Source: Austropuccinia psidii
Taxonomy: Eukaryota; Basidiomycota; Pucciniomycetes; Pucciniales; Sphaerophragmiaceae
DNA: 64,000 nucleotides
Reading direction: 5' to 3'
Assembly (NCBI GenBank): GCA_023105745.1
Contig: JALGQZ010000013.1
Location: 21,507,105 to 21,571,104 of the forward strand
The notes under the pieces are model-generated. The model ran no database searches, was not told the origin of the DNA, and was given only the letters and a program-made list of their open reading frames with translations. The translations under genes were made by a program, and so were the position numbers. How positions within the stretch are numbered: position 1 is the first letter of the stretch; each line of letters starts with the position of its first letter. Of the stretch, positions 1 to 12,600 are shown in pieces.

Positions 1-1160
1 TGGTGTTTGGTTTAACTCCATTCTGGTGGAAACCTTTCATAAAATCCATTTTTGTTATGTATTTGGCTTTTGCCAGTTTATCCAAGGCATGAGGTACCCT
101 AGGTATAGGGTAACTGTCTGCTTTTGTGTAGTTGTTCAGAGCCATGAAGTCTCCACACAGTCTAGACTTTCCATCATGCCAGGTGATTAGGACAGGAGTG
201 GTTATTTCCACTATTTCATCATGTCCAATCTTCCTGATGACATCCATGTTGAGGAGTTCATTGATATTTTTTTCAATTTCTTTCTTGGTCTCCAGACTCT
301 CTGGATAAGGAGGTCTCCTGAGCATGGGTCGACAAGGTCTTTCCACATCCAGATATAGCTCTATATCATGGCCTTTGATCTTGCCCAGTGGTTCTTCACC
401 AACGGCAAATTCTGGTCTGTTCTTCCTCAGAGTCTTCAGTAAACTTAGTTTTTGTTTGCTGGTGAGGGTAGTGCTAAGCTGGCCCTCTCTGAATTCATTC
501 AGTAACTCCTCCAGTGGATCATGGGTGTAGATTTGGTATATATCAAGTGAAAATTTCTTCTCCTTGTTGGTACCTATGGTAATGTGCCTGTTTTTACTAT
601 TGTAAATATCTATGCCATACATCCTTTGGTAATCTGTTCCCAGTAAGAAGCCTTGGATGTGGGAATCATCAAGCACTACAAACTCTGTGTTGAGTCCAAT
701 ATTACCCTTCCTGTGGAGTATAATTATCTCTTTGATGATGGTCTCAATAGAAGTCATCTTCCCTGAAGCACTTTTAAAGTTCCTTGCCTTGGTGCGCAAG
801 AGCTGTTTTTCCCAATTTGGGAAGTGGTTATCCAGATAATTTCTGGCCACTATGGAGCAGTGTTCCCCACTATCAATGATAAGTGAATGTTGAGCATTGT
901 CAATACAGACAGTCATTTTTGTGGCTGTTCCATGTATATATGCCATTCCTCTGGTTGGTGTGACCAGGAATGTTTGTGCATCTTGTGTATGTTTGCACAA
1001 GTTTTTGTTGGCAGTGTCCTGTGGCATCCCTGCTTCCAACTGTATGTCCTGAATTTCTAGTGGGGTTTCCTCTTGGTATTCCACTATAAATTCTTCTCTT
1101 GGGTCTTGGTCATCATCAGATGGTTCTCTGATGGCATCACCCATGGAGTCTGATTCAGAA
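1..1160 (-). pseudogene. Gypsy pol fragment: aspartic protease and N-terminal reverse transcriptase
   Basis: Minus-strand translation is open from the stop at 1448-1450 to the window edge. The retroviral-type protease site is read at 863-874 as Asp-Ser-Gly-Glu, preceded by a hydrophobic LII and followed by HCSIVA. The family normally has Asp-Ser/Thr-Gly-Ala, so the fourth residue is unusual. Reverse transcriptase starts near 320. The segment LCGDFMALNNYTKADSYPIP lies at about 100-160, and ITKMDFMKGFHQNGVKPNT, the position of the first catalytic Asp block in Ty3/Gypsy enzymes, lies at about 3-58. The polymerase YxDD block would fall outside the window. The role is polyprotein processing and cDNA synthesis. 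Here it is a relic because the gag upstream is interrupted and the protease site is altered. Confidence 0.85.
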
Positions 1161-2404
1161 TCCTCTTTTGGGGATTCCTCCCCTGGAGCTTTCTCAATGG
1201 AATAGACTTTTTTCTTTGCCTTTGGACAGTTGTTAGCATAGTGGTCTGTTGAACCACAATTGTGACAAGAATTTTTCTTCTTTGCCACTTCTACCACCCT
1301 TTCTTTGTGTTTGTCTTTAAACTCTACCCTGAAAGGTTGTTTCTCTTGGAAACCACTGCTCTTATATGGGGTGAATTTCCCTATATCAGTTCTTTTCCTT
1401 ATGTCTTTTAAGGCATTAGCAATGTCATCTAGAGTGCAATTCTGGTTTCATCTGCATTTTACTGCATGCTCTAGTTCTCCTGGCAGTTGTTTCAGAAGCT
1501 TGTGATTCCTCATTTGGATGTTCATCTGAGGATCAATGGATTTAAGTCTTTTAGACTGTCTAAGACACCACTCATATGGATCTTTGTCCACAGAGTATTT
1601 GTCATTGTCAAATTACATTGTCCTTTTCCATATCCAAGTGCCATTACTGTAATTTTGGATTATTTGACTCTTCCACCATGGCCAGTTTTTTCTGCCATGG
1701 ATTTCTTTCATTTCTGTGTACCATATACTAGCATGACCTTTAAATGCTGTATTTAGTCTAGCAGTAATTCAGTAATATGGTATGCTTGGTACATCAATGA
1801 AGAGTCCATCAATATAATCTATGAATTTCATATGATCATATTCTCCTGATCCAGAGAATTTGGGCCAGCTTGAGGCCTCAGGAAGCTGTTTCAGGGCTTT
1901 CTTCTCTGAATAAGACATACTATCTCCATCCTGGTAATTTGATGGAGATCTTGCCTTATTCATCAAAATGGCATCTGGTTTGATGTCATCTTGGTGATAT
2001 GGATTATCCATAGCATGGCCTTGTGGTTGGGGCTTCATTGTATGGTAGACATCAAACAGTTTGTTTATTTCTTGATCCAGACGATCCCTGTCCCTTTTGC
2101 TGTGGTGTTGTTCTTCAAAAACTAGATTCAGTCTTTTGTTGTTTTCTTCGGAAGCTTTGCTCAATTGAGCATGTCCTCATTGAATAGTTTTAACAATTTT
2201 CTCCATGGAGGCTGTTAGCTTTTTCATCCTCTCATGGCTTGCTTCAAGTTCTGCAAACTGCTTTTAAGTTTTCTCAGCATATTGGGACATTTGTAACCAC
2301 AGTGCATCACTGTTTAAGTTACTCTCAGGTGTGACAACATTATGTTCAATCTGAGTGGGGGTAATATTTCTATTAATGGGACTACTGATTCTAGAGTTAT
2401 TTAC
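1161..2404 (-). pseudogene. Gypsy Gag: capsid-like domain and CCHC zinc knuckle, with stops
   Basis: The minus strand encodes a Gag-like protein. It has a coiled, charged N-terminal part (2164-2050), a capsid-like core around SSWPKFSGSGEYDHMKFIDY (about 1800-1860), and further conserved gag sequence with WYTEMKEIHGR near 1700. A nucleocapsid zinc knuckle of form C-x2-C-x4-H-x4-C is read at 1226-1267. An acidic linker follows before the protease. In-frame stops lie at 1769-1771 (TGA where Trp is expected), 1613-1615 (TAA) and 1448-1450 (TGA, probably from CGA), with further stops around 2180-2270. The longest open piece is 1769-2164. The product would assemble virus-like particles and bind element RNA in the cytoplasm, but this copy cannot make it whole. 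Confidence 0.8.
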
Positions 2405-2406
2405 AA

Positions 2407-3141
2407 CTACTTCTGGTTCTTGTGAACTTCTTTCACCAAATTTAACAGCTTCTGGATCATGGGGTCTGACTCTCTCTTCCTCTTGTTGAAGGAGGTCTTG
2501 TTTTTACCCTTGTTTCCTTGTCTTCTCCTGGAAGCTTCCTGGAATTGTGAAGAATGGTGACTCTTGGCCACTGATATGCTGGTTTCTGAATGGTGTGAAG
2601 CCACTGGAGAGCTGATTTGGCCTGCTCCTTGTGAGCCTGAAGGAATCTGAGTATGCCCTGTCTGGGTCAGCTGTTCTTCTATAGCTTGGATAGTGGCTTG
2701 ATTCTCCCTTATCCTGGTTGCCCTTGCCTCCAGGAGTCGGAACTGCCTGGTAGGATTCCAGCCTTTGGTGATTACCATAAGGTCCTTGAAGTCTATCTCT
2801 TTGAGACAGATCTTCTGGCAACTTGCTCCAAGTTCTTCCCAGTGAGCTGCTAGGTTGAACCTCTTGTTGTCCATGCTCCATTGAAACAAATCTTTGAGGA
2901 GTTGGTGGAGCTGAAGAACTTGATCCATGTCTTTCCAGTCCTCTGGTTTGAGGTACCTGTTGAGATGGAGTGTGAATGGCAAGGTTGATATTATCTCCCT
3001 CATTGTTTTTCCATCCACCACTGTGTCCAAGGTGTCCTCTTCCAGGTCTTCTGGTTCTGGACAAGCCTTCTCTGTCCTCTGGTTGGTTCCTTTGGAATCC
3101 AAGGTCTCTGAGGTATACAGGTGACATTTCAGTGTTGGCAA
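2407..3141 (-). pseudogene. Gypsy gag-leader ORF, 244 codons, no ATG
   Basis: A minus-strand frame stays open for 244 codons but begins at TTG after an upstream TAA, so it has no credible ATG of its own. It is probably a piece of a longer leader polyprotein whose remnants continue to about 3480. It is rich in charged and aromatic residues (for example PEDWKDMDQVLQLHQLLKDL) and ends in a basic, Ser/Gln-rich tail and a coiled segment. I recognise the sequence style as the leader found upstream of gag in rust Gypsy elements, with Austropuccinia the closest I can recall. No catalytic motif is visible and the molecular role is unknown. Overlapping plus-strand ORFs are shadows. Confidence 0.7.
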
Positions 3142-3480
3142 GCAGTAAAAAACTTTATTTTCTTAGGGTATTTACCTTTGACTGTGCCTTTTAAAAAAAA
3201 TCCGCTGATTTGGGCAATTTACCTTTAGAGGTTACAACTGGGTTAATTATGGTAATTTTCCCTGTACAAGCTGTTAAGGTTGGTTTAACTTGTATTGAAG
3301 CAGAATTTCATGGTTTTCTACTCTTCTGAGTGGCAATAGGTGTCCACTTCTTTGCTGTTATCAGGCCTTCACTGTGCCTCTTTCCTTTTCCCTTGCTTCC
3401 CTCTGGTTCTGAGGGTGTCACTGGTATGGTGGCCTGTGACTGGCTTTCAAGTGGTATGAAGTTATTGTCCACTGAATCAA

Positions 3481-5469
3481 ACAGGAAAAGAGGGCTTAAT
3501 GTCAGTTAAGACTACTTAGAATGCTGTTTGCACATCTAAGAATGGCCTCTGGGCTGGTATATTACTACAATATGCCCTTGTATAATGACAGTGTAATTGA
3601 ATTAACAATTTCATGTCAGAAATACAGCTTACTGATATTTGGTATACTGTTTGTATACCAATATCTCACAGAATAACTTGTAATTAGCAAGTATAAACTG
3701 ATAAAAGTGGTATGTAAGGGGTAAATTTAATTAACAATATGCCCAACCACGCCTCAACTGTTGGTTTTACAGTAATAGGTGTCTTTATTTAATTAAAAAA
3801 AGACTGTATTATTGGCTTAAAGTGTTTTTATATGCAAAACATGCCAAAAATAAGGGTCCTGTGGTTATTAGCTATATTACAGAAACACTTTTTAATATGA
3901 GTATAAAGAAATATATAATATATATATATTAATAAGAAATTACGCCTAAAAACATAAAACAAAATGTCATAAATAGACAAAATAAGTGAAAAAACTCACT
4001 TTTGAGGTCCAAAAAAGGTTAAAACATGGCCAGGCCCCCAAGATGTCAGGTTGAGTCTATGTAGAGGTAGTAATTAGGCTATTTACAGCTTTAACTGTGA
4101 CTGTGACACGTGATAAAATATTAAAAATAAAATTATTGATTGATAATAAGGGTTTATAATGAGATTCAAAGGGCTTTGCTATTATAAAATAGTGGTGGTG
4201 AGCACTGTTGAAAGCCCTGGGTGCAGCTTTACCTGTTGGATGACAATAATGAATATTATAATTATACCTGTTTATTTTCCAAGGGTATAACTGTTTTTGA
4301 CAGTTGTACTAAGTAGGAATTGAAGAGCGGGATGATTAAAGCTTTTCTGGCTGTGAAAAGCCCTCCTTTTATCCTGAAATGGGGTGGAAAGGCTGCTAGG
4401 CCTTTCCACATAGAGGAAGTGAAGATTTTTTCACTCTCTGAGACAGGCTTGTGGTTTATAAAGGCCTTTAGAGCCTGTATTGGGCTCAGATGTGGTTTTG
4501 AAACCACATCTGGGCAGTTTTCACCAATACAGGGTAAAAACCTTCTTCTGGGGACCACATAGCCTTCTTCTGACGCGTATGACGTGTATAATGCTGTACA
4601 GAAACTGTATGGTATCCCAGTATTGAAGTATAAACATGCTTCTTTGTCTGTTTGACACCTCATAATCATGGTTATGGGATATTATCCCATGGTAAGGCTG
4701 TATTGGCCAGAATGTGGGATTTTGACCTTAAAACAGCCATACCTTTGTCAGTTCCCGAGATATCAACCACAAAATGGTTCAGTGTTTATCCCTTTATGTG
4801 TTCTACAAAATGATACCTTATTTGATATGGTTATCATTAAATATGGCAAAGCTATCCCACGTACAAGATATTTTGTACATATGTGTGTTTTAGGCAAAAG
4901 CTGTATTGGGCTTGTTTGCCCCATACCTTTTGTTCTAGTTGAGATATGAGGAAATGGATGACACCATCAGATAGCCCTGATTGTTCTCTTTCCATAAAGA
5001 CCCCACTTTAGGTATCTCACACTAAAATTGTAGAAGTTAGATGAGAGCTGAATGTTTTGTTCACCCTTATTTGGCCTGAATTTGACCATAACTTCTGCAA
5101 TACTGGTGCTAGCTCAGTTTGGCTGGTACCATTGGATAGCCCTGGCTTAAAGCTTCATTTTGCATACCCATATGATGGGGTTAGGCCTCTCCTTCTGGAT
5201 TCCAGATGAGAGGTGAAAATTAAGGTTTATGCTCAGCAATAACTTTGAGCAGGAATAACTTTGTTATTCTTTGTCCTATGGTTGTGGGACTTACATTTTC
5301 AGAAAGAGGTGAGTTTCCCCTTTCTTTTGATACCTTTTGAGCTAATTTGGCTCAGCTCCATGTTTTGGTGGTATCTTGGCTATACCATTGGTTTATGGTA
5401 TTTTGGCTGTCAATCTTGTGCTTTGGTTTTGAGTCACAGGCTGACATTTTTTGTGAGAAGGTAAATGCA
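3481..5469. other. Non-coding stretch upstream of the Gypsy gag; probable LTR and leader
   Basis: No protein I can defend is encoded here. It should contain the 5' LTR of the minus-strand Gypsy relic. Without a second LTR the borders and primer-binding site cannot be fixed. The stretch is more GC-balanced between 4200 and 5450 than the spacers further right, and holds the hairpin cluster listed separately. Confidence 0.4.
4384..4533. repeat. Cluster of strong inverted repeats (hairpins)
   Basis: Three foldbacks follow each other. GTGGAAAGG at 4384-4392 faces CCTTTCCAC ending near 4409. ACAGGCT near 4443 faces AGCCTGT near 4472-4478. The best is nested: CCTGTATTGG (4474-4483) pairs with CCAATACAGG (4524-4533), and inside it CAGATGTGGTTT (4487-4498) pairs perfectly with AAACCACATCTG (4501-4512). 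A 135-codon minus-strand ORF spans 4262-4669 but is probably a by-product of this repeat structure. The cluster may be part of the Gypsy LTR or a separate foldback element. Confidence 0.7.
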
Positions 5470-6525
5470 TGAAGTTAATTCCCAATTTGGATTATAAGCA
5501 TAAATCCAGCTAGGGTAGCTCAATAATGTGAATAATCCGCAATTACCTGTATGAGGTGGTAATATGGAAAATGATGTGAAAATCATCATCAATATGAAAT
5601 AAATTAATTTTTTATTTTTTTTGCATTTTTACACCAAAATGATGGGATTCTGGAACCTCCCATGTAGAATATGAACTAATATTAGTGTTATGAGTTTTTA
5701 TAACACCCAATAATAATTTATAATCATGTAAACCCTTGTTAAATCAATTATGGATATTTGTCTTTAATGCTAAATTACTATTGTTTACATTAAAATAGCT
5801 AAGGTGGACATAAAATATCCATGACATACAGTTTAACCCAATTGCTGAGGCCTTTGAGATTTATCAATTCCTATATCTTTTATACATGGATTATCATGGC
5901 TTGATTAGTCAATTAAGACCTTTTGGGAACCTTTTTACTATGTTTAAGTCTGATTATATCATGAGAAAATAACAAATTAGTTGTCATTTTGATGTGACAA
6001 GAAGTTAATGAGAAACCATGACTCCTTTTACCATTTCCTTCCTTGATATTTTACCATGGATAATCCCAAAAGAGATAATTTAAGCCCTCTTGGTACTATT
6101 ACCCATGGAACTACCTCATGGTATCCATCTTTCATTATACTTCTTACTTGTATCACATATAAAATGAAGTAAAACTTCATAAGTTTATTAAAAATATAAT
6201 TATTAATTAACCTCTCTGAAAGCTTCAGGACTACTTGAGAAAAAGGTGACATACACCAAAACCAAAATGAATTATTACCTGATAATCAAAATCCAAAGTT
6301 TTCCTTATAAAGTTCATTTTTTATTATTCCATTTGAAACACAAAATCTTCAAAAGCTCACAAGAAATCCAACCTGTCATTGAATTTTCAATAAAATTAAT
6401 AACTTTCCAATAAATACTTTCATTTTAGAATATAAGAGGGCTCACTTAGCTAAATTTCTAATCTCTTAACTATTAATTGGTTGGTAGCCACATAAAATGA
6501 TTTAATTAGGTAGTTATGATCTCTT
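5470..6525 (+). repeat. Dispersed repeat A, copy 1 (about 1.05 kb)
   Basis: This segment matches 52940-53990 in the same orientation along its whole length by eye. Shared blocks include TATGAGGTGGTAATAT, TTTGATGTGACAAG, AAAATAGCTAAG, the Met-free run GAGGCCT near 5850, TACCTCATGG near 6110, and GGTTGGTAGCCA near the right end. Similarity ends at about 6525, just before the inverted-repeat end at 6543. No ORF of substance is shared, so this is likely a non-autonomous element, a solo LTR or part of a larger repeat. The copies are clearly diverged. Confidence 0.75.
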
Positions 6526-6542
6526 TTTGTAAAAACAAATCA

Positions 6543-6590
6543 CCATGAGCAAAGTGGCTACATCTGCTAGCAGGCGCACCATTTGGAAAA
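6543..6590 (+). repeat. Transposon terminal sequence with internal hairpin (same family as the 45.7-51.4 kb element)
   Basis: CCATGAGCAAAGTGGCTACA begins here, followed by a short hairpin and CATTTGGAAAA. It matches both ends of the element at 45703-51414. The four bases before it are ATCA, not TTAA. I found no partner end in opposite orientation nearby, so this is either a lone end or one side of an element whose other end is lost. A 78-codon plus-strand ORF (6545-6781) starts inside it and is not convincing. Confidence 0.65.
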
Positions 6591-9500
6591 TAGTTGGGAC
6601 CCAGATCAGGAGGGCTTTTACAGTTTTTCTGAAATTTTTTGAACCCATAATTCTTTTTTTTGTCCAAATTCTCATTTCTTCTCAGCTAAAAGAATATTAT
6701 AGAAGCCTCAGGAAATTATTCCTATTATTCATTTTCACAGCTTACATAAGTCATATTAAATTTTCATTTAATTTCTTTTAACTCCTGAAGTTACCCTGCC
6801 TTCTTATATTCTTAGTTTTTTATTGAAATTCCCCTTCTTTAATGTAGAGCCTGATGATTTTCAGTCAAAACTTATGGTTTTCCACTACTTTAACCCTCAT
6901 TTTGGTATGATAAAGTTTCCTTAATTCAAAATAACAGTTTTAAAATGAAATCTTTCAAAATTTAGATGTAATACAAACCGAATGATTATTACTATAATTC
7001 CTTTTTAAGAGAAGCTTATGCAACAGAGTCTTTATATAAGCTGTATCATTTGTTAGCTGCAGAAAATAATCTTTAATATTACCTTGTTTCCCAGAACTTA
7101 TTAAATATAATTTGTGCTCATATTTGAAGTAGGTAAGAAAATTTCTTCATCAAAGCTTGACAAGTTTAGAACTATAATAATTCAGAATTAAATCACCACC
7201 TCTTTCAATCATGGGTGCTATTTTCATTTTAAATACAAACAGTTTTGATTTATTTATTTTTAAGCTTTTTATTTTTACAAAGTATTCACATTAAACAAGA
7301 TATAATTATTCTTATCTTGTGCTCTTTGAGCAAAAAATATTCCTCATTAATTCATCTCCCTCTATCCCCCAAATATATATATATATATATATTCACTGGG
7401 TCTGGTTATATGGATAGCTTTGACAATTTCAAAATTTACAACTAAGAGCTGTGTTTATATCTTACATCAAAGGAGAGAATGTTATTTTATGTAAAAGAAC
7501 TCTATTCATAAAAAATAATTTCATTTTTTGTGGTTTTTATATACTCTTAGCCAAGAGGGGATTTTGATAATATAAGTGGGTCATCAAAGATGTTAAATAC
7601 TTAATTATTTAAGAAGATTTGATATAATAAGCTTATTTTATTTCATAATTTTTGAATCTGTTTAAAAATGACCATTTAGTTTTTTGAATAGCTATCATGA
7701 GCTTTTTTACACCTTTTAGGAAATTAAATGTCTTAATAAGCCAGTTTTTGGCTTCAAAATATTTTTTACAATTAATTTAGTTATCATTAAATAGGGAATA
7801 TTTTGAATGGAATATTCCATTAATATCTATTATGAAGCTGAAAAAAATAATGTTTTTTTTGTAATATCAGCAAATATTAAATATATCTTTTTCATATTTC
7901 TAATTTCATGAGTCCCTTTTGGACCATAGTAGAAATTTCAAATAATTTGGATTATTTGAATTATTAAATTATGACTTCAAAGATACTCTTTTCGTCTTAT
8001 AAATATACAATTGAATCTTATAATTATCAAAAATTGTGAGTTTTATTAAGCTGCTTTCGCTTAAAGTTTTTAATAATTATCCCAGGGAATGAGTTATATT
8101 ATTTAAAAGGTGAATAAAGTGATAAATTTTAAGTCCTCTTTTCAAAAAGCCATGGAATAGGAAAAGAGAAAGTGAAAAGCAATATAATTACATAGTAGAT
8201 ATTGATAATCTCTTAATTATTGTAATGAAACATACTTTTAATTAAAATATTTACTTAAGGCCCTATTATTGTGATTGTTTTATAAATATTTCCTATCTCT
8301 TGTTTATTGAAAATAGCTATATCTTCTCATTTTTGTTAAATTTTATAAACTATCATTTTAAATATTGCTTATGCTCATTAAAAATATTAAAAACCAAAGT
8401 AATTGTAATAAATTTCTCTCAAATTTATTAAGAAAACACAATACTCAGAAGTTTGAGTTTTGTTTTTTTCTTATAATATAAAAGAATTTCGCCAAAAAAC
8501 AAAACAAAGAAAATTTAAAAAATGAGATCATGGTAACTTCAATTGTGAAGTATTGTGGAACTCCTTTAAATTATATTATCTAGTAAAACTTTGGTAAATA
8601 ATTCTATAATAAAATGAACATTTTACCTTTCTTTGGATTATGAGTTTAATAATCTAGCTCTTTTTATAGAATATCTTTTTATTAATTGATTCATTTATTG
8701 AAATTACTCACATATTATCTTTAGATATGTAAAATTACTTCAAATTTAATTAGTATGATATTTATTTCATTCAGGGAGTCTAAAAGGTATCAAAATATAT
8801 TTTTGAAGATCATAATCTAATTAAATAAGATATTTTAGGAGTGAGAAAAGGTTCCCGTTTCACTTGATAGTACACAGATTAACTCATATATATTCATATT
8901 TCTCCCCATCATTTGATAAGCTTCTTGTATATTCTATCTCATTCTATATATTAAAGAGTTTAAGATTTAAATTTATAAAAATAAATTTATAACTATCTAA
9001 AATAAGATATTATGAGGTTCCAGGTTGATATTGAAAATCTAACATTATATAAGAAAAATAAATATTTAAAATAAGTGGGATTGTATTTTTTACTGAAATA
9101 TTACTTACTAGATGTATTTTCCATGTATATATAGCTATCAGGAGTAAGTTCCAAATCCTTAGACTCAAGATCATTACATGGTGGATTAAATATAATTAAT
9201 ATTCTTTCAGTATCAAATATTTCTTTTTGAATTCATTTTTATATCAGTTTGAGGAAAATGATTGGCATTCTTGACCTTCTGATAATTTTTTGCCTTCTTT
9301 TTGGGTATATTAAAAACTTCTTTCAGATTTCTCTGACTTTTTGATTGATATAAGTAGCTCTGAGTAAATTAGAATCCAAGCTATTTAAGAGTAACTTGAA
9401 TTCCTTGGTTCTCCATGAAAAGATTTTTGGATGATAATTTCCCTCAGAATCCTCCTCAGTCTCGGAGAAACAATCGATGTAGGAAAGTATTTTTGAGGTG

Positions 9501-9619
9501 ATTTCTTGCCCAAGGTGTCTTTTTTCAGTGATAATTTTATTTTTGAATTTCTTTTCAAAGACTTTAATAAGTAATTACCCTTTTTTATTAAGTATATCTA
9601 AATATTTCATACCTGATTT
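6591..9619. other. AT-rich spacer, no supported gene
   Basis: The stretch is rich in A and T with homopolymer runs and a short (TA)n tract near 7371-7391. Only chance-length ORFs are present. Weak coding flavour on the minus strand appears towards 9250-9600 and may be the far end of the degenerate gene that follows. Confidence 0.6.
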
Positions 9620-12600
9620 GTTATGTTAGGCTTGGTTTTTGTCCTCCTGGGTGGCTTTGGCTTCATTAATTAGTCTTTTTGACCTCTAAGCCACTTTTCA
9701 GATATTCCAATAAGTACTTCTTTCTGTAAATGAGATATATTAAGATCATAATTTTTGAAAGAGCCTATATTAAGTGCATGAAACCAGTTCTTTGTAATAA
9801 CTGAAAGGATTAAACCATCCCATGGGGTGATTATTTTTTTTCTCAACTGAAAGGTAATATTTTGAGCTCCATAGCTTGAGATCTCAGAAGTGCATTTATA
9901 TTTGTTTATCCCTGTAATTCCCCTTCTCCCTTTATGTTATTTTTTATCTAAAAATGGAATCTCAAAGGAATATTTATTTGTTTCAACTTCTACTTTATTT
10001 AGTTCCATAAGTTGTGATATTAGCTTCTCTGATGGTGGTCCTGTTAATTGAAAGCCATTTGGTGCAATATCAAGACTTATTTTGATTAAATCTCTTGAGA
10101 AGAGAAATACTTGATCATTTAAGCTGAAATGTTTCTGTTAATCTTCTTTGTTTATTCTTCTAGTGGAGGTGGAAAAATGGGTATGATACAAAATTGTGTC
10201 TTTTATTTTCAAATTGATAAATTGATTATTTGAAGAAAGATTATTAATTAAATTCCTAGATTATATATATATTAATTTAAAAAAAAGGTTCTTTGATCAC
10301 CTCCTTTTAATCAAAAGCAAATAAATTTGGAATATCTTTAAGGAGGATTAACTGTAATAGTGGAGTAATTATGAAAGTCCTGGAAATAAAAGGATATTAT
10401 TTGTTTCTTTTTCTTAAATAAAATATTTGAGGATTTATTGGTAAAACTTTAATAAAAGAATTGGGAAATATCCAAGACATAATATTTTAAACCTTTTTAT
10501 TCGTTTAATGTCTTACTATTCCTGTTTAAATTATAAAAAAGAATTCTTCATTCGATTAAACTGTGTTACATCTTCCTATATCAAGTCAAAAAATGATTTC
10601 ATATATACTATAGTTGATTCTTTGAGGTAGAGGCTACAGATTTAAAGTTTTTAGCACTAACCCTTGATATTCTTTCAAGAAAAGGGTGAATTGAATTTAC
10701 AATTTTACCTTTTTTTCTTCATCAAAATCATGAACTAACTACAAATCCTCAATAATCCCTCAATCTGCTCACTGAAAATTCTTAATGGTAGATATTAAGA
10801 CACCTTGGCCAATTGATCTTTCCTAATAGACCATAAAATCCCATTCTTCCAAGAGTTTTCAAAAAATGAATCCTGAAATTACCAAAGAAGTTCCATCTTG
10901 TTAGTTGGGTTTAATTCTTAAAATAAGATTCAAAAAGCTCTTTGGAAGTTTGAAGAGCCACCCAATATTTCAAATCTTTGTAGTTCTTTTTATCTGTTGG
11001 AAATATAGAAATTGCCACTCGACCTAAAAGGAGAAGGTTGGATATTTCTTCCATCATTTCAGGTCTGTGATGATAATTCTTCTTGGCTGTATGACTATCC
11101 TTTTTCTAGAGTTACTCTGATTAATTATATTAAATGTCCATAATTCCATCCATTGATGTAGTAATTTATCCATGTACTCCTCTTATACCCCAATGGTATG
11201 ATTTAAATTCATCATGGCTTTGACTTTCCTTGAATTTTGAATTTTTGTCGTTAGGAAACCTTAGGGTTACATCTTTTCCAAAATTTGGAATCTTAAATAT
11301 TGTGTGAAACATGATAAAAGCCATTTTTGAACGTGTTTCAATATTTCCTAGTTAATCAGAGGAATTGGGGAGCTCTTGGTGACTGAAAAAATCAAAAGAT
11401 CTCAAATATCCCCTTGATGTCTTAGCCATAAAGTATTGAAAGGAATATTGAGGGGTTCCATTACTGATTTTATTACTTCACTGGTATCGGAGCTTTGAGT
11501 TAATTTAGTTTATTGAGATTCATTTATGAGACTGCTGTAAATTATTTGATCACCCAAAAATACATCTTCACTGTAATCAGAAAAAAATATTTTCTGTTTT
11601 TTCATGTAATTAATTCAATAATAATTTGATAATTTTAGGTTTTTCTTACAATTTTTTACCCTCATAAGAACAGTCTCAAGGTCAGTTGTAAGTAGTTTAC
11701 CAGTAAAAGGTACCATTTCAACTTCATTCCCTAAGAATTTTGGAAGGTGTTTCACAATGAAGAAAATCTTTCTAAGATAATTCTTATAATCTTCATGACA
11801 TGTAATTTGAGTTTGACAATTAGAAAGCCTTCTCATGGCCCCTTCGGTGATACATTTGATAATGGGATCTGTTCAAGAAATATTGTGAGTATTATTATTG
11901 GACATTTGAGAAAAATTATTCCCTACTTTTATGTGGACCTTTTGGGATTGTGGAGATATTTATTGAACCTTTTGAAGGGCCAGATCTGGATTTAGGAGCT
12001 TAAATACTAGGAATCTTAGAAGGATTGGGTGATTCTTGTCTTGGAGCTCCAGGTGGGAGATGCTTTAATTGTGGAAATTCAATCTCAGGTGGTTAAGAAA
12101 TAATTTAATTGTTCCCAAAACTGTAAGCCAAGGAGAGGTTTGTAGTAGGTAAATTCTGATGGGCTTAATTTGAAGGAGCTTGAGTTGAGACTGTGGTAGA
12201 TGAGCTACAATAGGCCACTTTTAGGGGGATATCTCCTATGTCCAGGGTTGGGGAAGCTGGTTGTGGTTTGGGTACTGCATTATCTTACTAGGGGTGTTCT
12301 TCATACAGATTGACGGCCACAGATGGTATTTCAGGGAGGTAGATTCAGTTGTTGTGAGACGGTTTCAGGACAGGGTTTTTTCTTGAATTATTCCTTATCT
12401 GTGTAAGAATGGGCTTTAGTCTATCGTATTTGGTGGAATATATATGGTTTGAATGGGAGGGATTGGTTTGATGGGGTGTCTTTGAAATTTTGAAATTTTT
12501 GGAATATTTGAGTTTGAGGAGGAAGCTATTGTATCAAGAAAAATATTAGAAAATGTGGAATTATTTTCTTATTACAAACATGAAGCTCACATATACATTC

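Larger units (their letters stand above)
1..3480 (-). mobile_element. Ty3/Gypsy LTR retrotransposon relic, 5' half, running off the left edge
   Basis: Read on the minus strand, this stretch runs in the order gag leader, capsid-like gag, CCHC zinc knuckle, aspartic protease and the first part of reverse transcriptase, which is the Ty3/Gypsy order. The element continues beyond position 1, so RNase H, integrase and the 3' LTR are not in the window. Coding similarity seems to begin near 3480 with lysine-rich leader sequence. Several in-frame stops make it a dead copy. The leader and gag look like an element family I associate with Austropuccinia psidii; that is recall, not a search. The 5' LTR should lie above about 3480, but with only one end present I cannot set its edges. 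Confidence 0.85.

Noticed and set aside
4262..4669. 135-codon minus-strand ORF that begins MIMRCQTDKEACLYFN
   Set aside because: It lies across a hairpin cluster, shows no domain and is more likely a product of low stop density in repeated DNA, perhaps an LTR.
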